64,000 bases of DNA from Diacronema lutheri (taxonomy: Eukaryota > Haptophyta > Pavlovophyceae > Pavlovales > Pavlovaceae), in contig JAGTXO010000015.1 of NCBI GenBank assembly GCA_019448385.1, positions 558,001-622,000 on the forward strand, read 5' to 3'. Below are positions 59,015 to 64,000 of the stretch, in pieces (positions within the stretch are counted from its first letter, which is position 1; every line of letters begins with the position of its first letter). The position numbers and the translations under genes were made by a program. The notes under the pieces are model-generated. The model had not been told where the DNA came from. It made no database searches and was given only the letters and a program-made list of their open reading frames with translations.

Positions 59015-60339
59015 TCACGCGAAGCGGTCGGGCGAGAGCTCGGCGCCAACGGCCGCGCTGCCCCTCCCGTCGAGAATGAGCTCCGCGAGGGCCTTGCCCG
59101 TCGCTGGCCCGTTCAGAATGCCCCAGCACGAGTGGCCTGTGCCAACGTACACGCCAGGCGCGGAGCTGAGCCTGCCGATGGCTGGAGCTCCATCCGGCGT
59201 CAGCGGCAGGTAGCACGACTGCGCGCCCGTTCGAGGCGCGTCGCGCAAGTCAGCCGAGAGCTCTCGCGCGACCGCCTCAAGCTTGTCCGTCGCTCCAGGC
59301 CGAACCTCCACCTCGCCTGGCCGCTCCGTGACCCGGACGGGCGAGTCAGGGAATCCAGTCACGTAGACCTCACCTCTCGGGCGCGGGTACACCTCGGGAT
59401 CGCCGCGGCCTGCGGGAGGGGCAAGGGGGAGCGCGCGCGCAGGCAGAGGGGCGCAAGCGCTCCTGAGCGGGGCTGCTCGACGTGGTGCGGCTGTTCGCCG
59501 CCGACGCGTGCATCCGAGTATCATTTGTGTCCACCTCGTCACCTCTGCCGATCGGATCGAGGAATGCCAAGGACAGCGTTTCGTCCTGTGCACGCGCGCG
59601 ACGCGGCGCGTGTGGCGTGGTCGCAGCTTCGCTCACCCTGAAAGAAGACAGCCTGGCTGAGGGTGCGGTCGGCCTGCATGAGGATTGAGTGGTACTTCTG
59701 CCCGAGCATCCTGGGCAGCTTGAGCCCGCCTGCGAGCTGGTCCGTCCACGGCCCCATCGCGAGCACGACCGCGTCAGCCTCAAGCCACTCGCCGCTGTCA
59801 AGGAGGACGCGCGCCGGCGAGCCCGGCTGCACTTCCGTGACGGTGGCGATCAGCACGCGCCCGCCTTGGGCGATGGCCGCATCTGCCATCGCCCGCGCAA
59901 GCTTGCGCGGGTGCACCTGCGCGATCGTCGTTTCGTCGCCCATCGGCCGAGAGCCGAGCACGGCCGAGTTGGCCCACTCAGTCGCGGCAAGCTTGCGTGT
60001 CGCGGGCGCGGCGCCTCGCTCAGCGACTGCGACGGCGGCACATGTGAGCCGGCGGTAGTCGATCGCGTCGGCGCCGAGCTCGCGCGCAAGCTCGGCATGC
60101 AGCGCGAACGACTCGCGGGCGAGCGCTCCGACCGCGCTCCCGTCGTTCCAGTCTGCGGCGAGAAAGCCGCCCGCCTTGCCCGACGCGGCGGCAGCGATCT
60201 CGCGCCGCTCGACGATGGTCGGCGCGCAGCCGCGCTTGCTCAAGTAGAAGGCCGTGCTGCAACCGATGATCCCTCCACCGACGACGACGACCCGCGGCGG
60301 GACGGACGAGGCCGACATGACGCCAAGCAGCGAGGCCAT
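59015..60339 (-). CDS. FAD-dependent oxidoreductase, DAO family (2 exons)
   Basis: Exons 60339-59637 and 59409-59015 give 365 aa. The Rossmann motif VVVVGGGIIGCSTAFYLSKR lies at about residues 15-34, followed by an acidic FAD-ribose contact (TIVERREIAAAASGKAGGFL). Middle landmarks are VHPRKLARAMADAAIAQGG and LAMGPWTDQLAGGLKLP. The C-terminal part has VYPRPRGEVYVTGFPD, LPLTPDGAPAIGRLSSAPGV and GTGHSCWGILNGPATGKALA, typical of D-amino-acid/sarcosine-oxidase-like proteins. It resembles the fungal TDA3-like group. The substrate is not inferable. The start is the ATG giving MASLLGVMSASS, 52 bp from the MTR3 start on the plus strand. Confidence 0.87.
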
Positions 60340-60391
60340 CGCCTCCTCACGCCCTCTAGCCGCGGCACACCATGCGCGCGCACGAGCCACG

Positions 60392-61229
60392 ATGCCTGCC
60401 GCGGGGCAACCTTTGGTTGTGAGGCCGATCAACGCGCAGACGGGCGCGATTCGCTCGGGCGTGGGCTCGGCAGTGTTTGAGGTGGGCAGTACGCGCGTGG
60501 TGTGTGCCGTCTACGGCCCGCAGGTCGACGCGCGCCAGGAGTTCTCCGAGCGAGGCCGCCTTGCGTGCGAGGTGAAGGTTGCCGCATTTGCTCGGCCTGC
60601 GCGGAGCGCGTCGGCACCGCCCACTGGAGCGGAGGAGAGCGCGTTCGCCGCCGAGCTGCACACGGCACTTTCGCCGTCGCTTCGGCTGGACGCCTACCCA
60701 AAGAGCTCGTGGCAGCTCTGCGCGTTTGTCGTCGAGGACGACGGGTCCGCGCTGCCGGCTCTCATCAATTGCGCTTCCCTCGCGCTCGCGGACGCGGGCA
60801 TACAGATGTTCGACATGGTCGCCGCGTGCAGCGTGGTGCGCGCCGCGCGCCCATCGTCGGTGCCCCTTGCGGTCTTGGGCGCGCCGCCGCGGCTTGCGCG
60901 CTCACGTGCGCACGCCGCGCTTGTCCACACGGCGCGTGCAGGCCTGCTTTCACGACGGGCGGGTCGTTGGCACGCCGACGGCTGAGGAGGAGGCGAGTGC
61001 CCTTGGGCAGGTGTTGTTTGCCCAGATGGCGGGCTCGGGAAAGGTGAGCTCGCTGCAGGCCTCGGGCCTCATCCCGGCAAATGCGTTCGACGACGCATGC
61101 GCGGCCGCGGCCGCGGGCTGTGCGGCGACGGCTCAGACGCTGCGCGCGGCGCTCGTGGCCAGTTGGCGCACGCGCCATGCGGACGTGAATGGCAGCGCAA
61201 AGCTAGCAGAGGCGGTGGTGGCCGGCTGA
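60392..61229 (+). CDS. EXOSC6: Exosome complex subunit MTR3 (EXOSC6), 2 exons
   Basis: RNase PH-like ring subunit of the RNA exosome. Exons 60392-60835 and 60942-61229 give 243 aa, near the 272 of human EXOSC6. Family blocks: RPINAQTGAIRSGVGSAVFE, STRVVCAVYGPQVDARQEFS, RGRLACEVKVAAFA, LDAYPKSSWQLCAFVVEDDG, ALINCASLALADAGIQMFDM and VAACSV. After the intron come DGRVVGTPTAEEEASA and a C-terminal helix. The residues needed for phosphorolysis are absent, as in other eukaryotic ring subunits. MTR3 binds RRP42, encoded at 3393-4229. The exon junction joins CSV to ACFHDGR; the donor is GTGCGC and the acceptor GTGCAG. Confidence 0.88.
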
Positions 61230-61288
61230 ACCGAGTGGTTTGGCGACGGTGCCTCCACCATGCGACGCCGCTTGCGCCCCAACCGCAA

Positions 61289-62290
61289 TCAGACCGGGCT
61301 GTACGCGCCAGGGCCGGGCGTGACGGTGCCGTGCACTCGCTGCGAGTGTTGGTCGCGCGTTGACGTGCCAAAGGAAAAGCGTGGCGGCGTGCGCGCGCCC
61401 GTGATGGCCTGTGTGCCCACGGAAGACTGGGGTGCGTAGATGGGGCCGGGCGATCTGGCCGACTCGGCGCGGAACGCGTTGATGCGTGAGTCGCCATGGC
61501 CAAAGCCAATCGCGGGCGACGACTTGAAGCGCGCCAGCCGCTGCGGGCCGAGCATCGTGCCAAACTTTGCGGTCGCCGGGCCAGGCGAATCGTCGGTGCC
61601 GCTGGCGAGTCCCGAGTGCTTCTTGAAGCGCTGCTCGCTGCCCAGGCCCCACTCGGGTTTGGGCTCCATGCCGCCGTTGCGCGTCGCAACTTGCCGGCCA
61701 AGCGAGACGGGCAGCGTGTACACGCACGGCCCAGGCGAGTCCTTGTTCGCAAAGTTGGGCGACTCCGCCATCTCCTTGCTGAGCGACGCGCGGGCGGACT
61801 GGTCGCGTGTCGCCTTGCCGAAGCGCGAGCCCGTGGCGGACTTGTAGCTGGAGAGTACTTGCGGACCGAACGTGGCGCTCGGCACTGTATACTTTGGGCC
61901 AGGCGATTTGCGCTCGCCGCCTTGCGTGAAGTCGTACCGCTCGCCCGAGCCGAAGCTGTACGCGGGCGACGAGGAGGCGAACGTCGTGCGGCTCAGTGCG
62001 CGAGAGATGCGATACTTTGCGCCCGGCGAGTGCGTGCCGTAGAACGTGTGGTTGTGCTCAGTCGAAATGAAGACTGCCGGAGCGCACCGCGCGCGCGTCG
62101 CACGTCAGCGCCGCGGGTGCGGCGCGAGCGACGCTCCTTCGCGCGCGCGCGTACTTTTGGCGTTCGGGCTCTTGTCCGCGTGGCCGAATGAGTAGGCGGA
62201 CGCGGACTTGCGGTTGGACGGAATCTGCTTGCCGAGCGTCGAGCTGAGCTGCCCGATGTGCGCCTGCGGGTCGAAAGCGCCCGCGTACAT
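61289..62290 (-). CDS. SHIPPO-repeat (ODF3/CIMAP-like) flagellar protein (2 exons)
   Basis: Exons 62290-62155 and 62073-61289 give 306 aa. SHIPPO repeats of the P-G-P-x-x-Y type recur about every 40-50 residues: SPGAKY, KSPGPKYTVPSATFG, DSPGPCVYTLPVSLG, DSPGPATAKFGTMLG, RSPGPIYAPQSSVG and TPGPGAYSPV. Each is followed by an S-F-G-type block such as AYSFGSGERYDF or FSFGTSTRDQ. These proteins line the inside of axonemal microtubule doublets or outer dense fibres, so this is most likely structural in the flagellum. The start is the ATG giving MYAGAFDPQAHIG. The polycystin gene begins 121 bp away on the plus strand. Confidence 0.86.
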
Positions 62291-62411
62291 CCTGCGCTAG
62301 CGCAGCACCCTCGTCACTCTGTAACAGGCCGCGGGGTCTTGAAACGAAAGAACCGTGCTCACTGCTCATAGGAAAAGTTCGGCGGGATGGCAGCTGTGGA
62401 GTGAGGGACGG

Positions 62412-64000
62412 ATGGAGCCCGCGGGGCAGCTGGCGAGGGGCGGGCCGAAGCCCGACCCGCCGCCGATCGCGCCGACGCGGAGTACAGTATTGCCACCGCC
62501 ATCCTCCGCGCAAGCATCGCCCGCTGACGCGCGAGACGCGGGCGCGTCGCCGCCCGCCGCGGCGCTGCGCCCTGGCATTCTGCGCCTGCCGGGCGGCACA
62601 TCGTCCGATCACCTAGACGAAGGCTCGACGGTTTTGCAGCGCATTGGCCTGGTGGTCTCGACGCTCGCCGCCCTCCGTTCTGAGGTACGCACCAAAGCGT
62701 CCGCCGAGGATCTGCGCGCGACGTTCATCTTCTTGGCCGAGTTCTTCGAGTACGTCCTCTTTCTCTTCTTGCTCCTCGTTGTCGCGCTGAACATGAACGG
62801 GCTGCACAAGGCGTATCCGCTCGTGAGCAACGTGCGCGAGCTCGTCCTTGGCTACCCGCGCTACGCGTACGAGGCCGACGGCTCGACCGTGACGAGCAGC
62901 TTCATGCTCTACGAGAATGTGCGCACGCGCGACGAGACGTGGGAGTTTGTGCGCGACCAGATCGGCGGTGCGCTCTTCGCTGAGGATGGCGCGGACGACT
63001 CTAGTGCGCGCTTCATCCTCGACGGCGCGCATTTGAAGGTCGGCGCAGTGCGGATCGTGACCGCGCGCGTGCGCGCGACATGGGACAACTGCCCGACCCT
63101 GCCTGCGTACAGAGGCCACACGTCGCAGCCCTTCATCACGACGTGCTACCCGCGCCCGACGGACGACGCGGAGACCTGGGACGATACGCCCTTTGGCACG
63201 CCGCCCGGCTCTTTTGAGATCGACCCGGAGCTTATCGACGAGCGGCGTGTGGCCGAGGACGAGCGTTGGGCGGGCGCCCGGCTCGCGCCGCGCGGCGAAC
63301 GCGGCCGCCGGCTGCGCGCGGGCGGCGGTGGCGACGGCGCGGGGCGGCGCGGCATCGCGGACGGGACGGGCGAGGAGGTTCGCACGCCCGAGGCCAAGCT
63401 CTTCAAGCTCGACGTGCCGAGCGACATGCGGCGCGGAGAGTGGTCTGCATACGTGGATAGACTGCGCGCGCGCGGCTTTATCGACGAGCAGACGCGCGTC
63501 TTCGAGCTGCTCTTCTCGGTGTACAATGTGCCGTCGAACCTCTTCTGCTGCGTGACGATCGACGTGACCTTCCCCTTCACCGGCGGCGCGTTTGGCGCGG
63601 CGACCTTCTACACGATCGAACCGGTCCGTCACCTTGCCTTCCTCACGCGGCGCGGGTTCGAGCTCTTCGGCGCGCCGAGCACTTTGGACGGCGCCAAGCT
63701 GACGGCCGAGATCGTCTTCCTGCTGCTCGTGCTGCGCACGCTTGGCTGGGAGGCGCGCAAGGCGGCCATGGCCGTGGCGCGCGTGCGGCGCGACGCAAGC
63801 AGAATGGACAGCGACGGCACGACGGGCTCGCGGCTGTCGGCCCTGCTCCTCGGTGCGGCGAACGCGCTGCAAAAGGTGCAGTTCTGGTCGTTGCTGCAGG
63901 TCATTTCGCTCGGCCTCCACCTCGTCGTGATCGGCCGCCGATTTAGCGTGCTGCACGAGCTGCTCGGCCTCGAGCTCAACCCGCGCAGCGGCCAGTATGT
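62412..64000 (+). CDS. Polycystin-2-like (PKD/TRPP) channel, truncated by the window end
   Basis: The frame opens at 62412 (MEPAGQLARGGP) and is still open at 64000, giving at least 529 residues. A proline/alanine-rich cytosolic N-terminus precedes a first membrane helix (FFEYVLFLFLLLVVALNM, about residues 115-135). Next is the large extracellular polycystin (TOP) domain: SFMLYENVRTRDETWEFVRD, VGAVRIVTARVRATWDNC, then WSAYVDRLRARGFIDEQTRV and FELLFSVYNVPSNLFCCVTI, TFPFTGGAFGA. A second helix group starts at LTAEIVFLLLVLRTL. A basic Gly/Arg-rich insertion (RRLRAGGGGDGAGRRG) sits in the extracellular loop. Polycystins are ciliary Ca2+-permeable channels. The pore and C-terminus lie beyond the window. 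Confidence 0.88.
   Translation, partial: MEPAGQLARGGPKPDPPPIAPTRSTVLPPPSSAQASPADARDAGASPPAAALRPGILRLPGGTSSDHLDEGSTVLQRIGLVVSTLAALRSEVRTKASAEDLRATFIFLAEFFEYVLFLFLLLVVALNMNGLHKAYPLVSNVRELVLGYPRYAYEADGSTVTSSFMLYENVRTRDETWEFVRDQIGGALFAEDGADDSSARFILDGAHLKVGAVRIVTARVRATWDNCPTLPAYRGHTSQPFITTCYPRPTDDAETWDDTPFGTPPGSFEIDPELIDERRVAEDERWAGARLAPRGERGRRLRAGGGGDGAGRRGIADGTGEEVRTPEAKLFKLDVPSDMRRGEWSAYVDRLRARGFIDEQTRVFELLFSVYNVPSNLFCCVTIDVTFPFTGGAFGAATFYTIEPVRHLAFLTRRGFELFGAPSTLDGAKLTAEIVFLLLVLRTLGWEARKAAMAVARVRRDASRMDSDGTTGSRLSALLLGAANALQKVQFWSLLQVISLGLHLVVIGRRFSVLHELLGLELNPRSGQY

Overview
This is a nuclear genome fragment from a eukaryotic alga, most likely a haptophyte. The grounds are: very high G+C; spliceosomal genes mixed with intronless ones; introns that mostly start GTGCGC, sometimes GC instead of GT, and end in (CG)n-CAG, several with long poly-C tracts; a plastid carotenoid protein (ABA4 family) with a bipartite-looking leader; and flagellar genes (DNAAF4, SHIPPO-repeat, polycystin, Dpy-30 motif). 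The species call is an inference. About 38 genes are supported, at roughly one per 1.7 kb.

Layout. 0.3-13 kb: FadE-like acyl-CoA dehydrogenase (-), exosome RRP42 (+), CXXC zinc-finger protein (+), TIR-like/TPR protein (+), a start-less reverse transcriptase ORF (+), an SLC25 carrier (-) and ribosomal protein S26 (+). 13.7-28 kb: CK2 alpha (-), a gene or fusion holding an unassigned domain, a GST and a Prx6-type peroxiredoxin (+), aldo-keto reductase (-), LETM1-like protein (-), VMS1/ANKZF1 (+), AASDH (-), a Dpy-30 motif coiled-coil protein (-) and EMC2 (+). 28.9-36.7 kb: a young segmental array of three Sel1-repeat/MYND genes, each next to a copy of the EMC2 last exon. The third is frame-broken and abuts an inverted Sel1 fragment that has run into the end of a metallo-beta-lactamase gene. 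36.6-64 kb: PhnP-like hydrolase (-), SETD9-like (+), aminopeptidase P (+), ATP23 (-), a nucleoside hydrolase/membrane/TIR-like fusion (+), a weakly HAD-like protein (-), MTD1 (-), PhyH-family dioxygenase (+), ABA4-like (+), SMP-domain protein (-), USB1 (+), ELL (-), DNAAF4 (-), CRAL-TRIO (+), FAD oxidoreductase (-), exosome MTR3 (+), SHIPPO-repeat protein (-) and a polycystin cut by the window end (+).

Genes largely alternate strands: head-to-head pairs 41-145 bp apart alternate with tail-to-tail pairs that nearly touch or overlap. Shared bidirectional promoters are therefore likely the rule. Functional links include exosome RRP42 and MTR3 (partners in the ring), RNA handling (USB1, ELL, S26), protein quality control (VMS1, EMC2, ATP23, LETM1) and flagellar biology. 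Exon models were built by hand from reading-frame phase, splice dinucleotides and family resemblance. Starts are the first plausible ATG unless noted.
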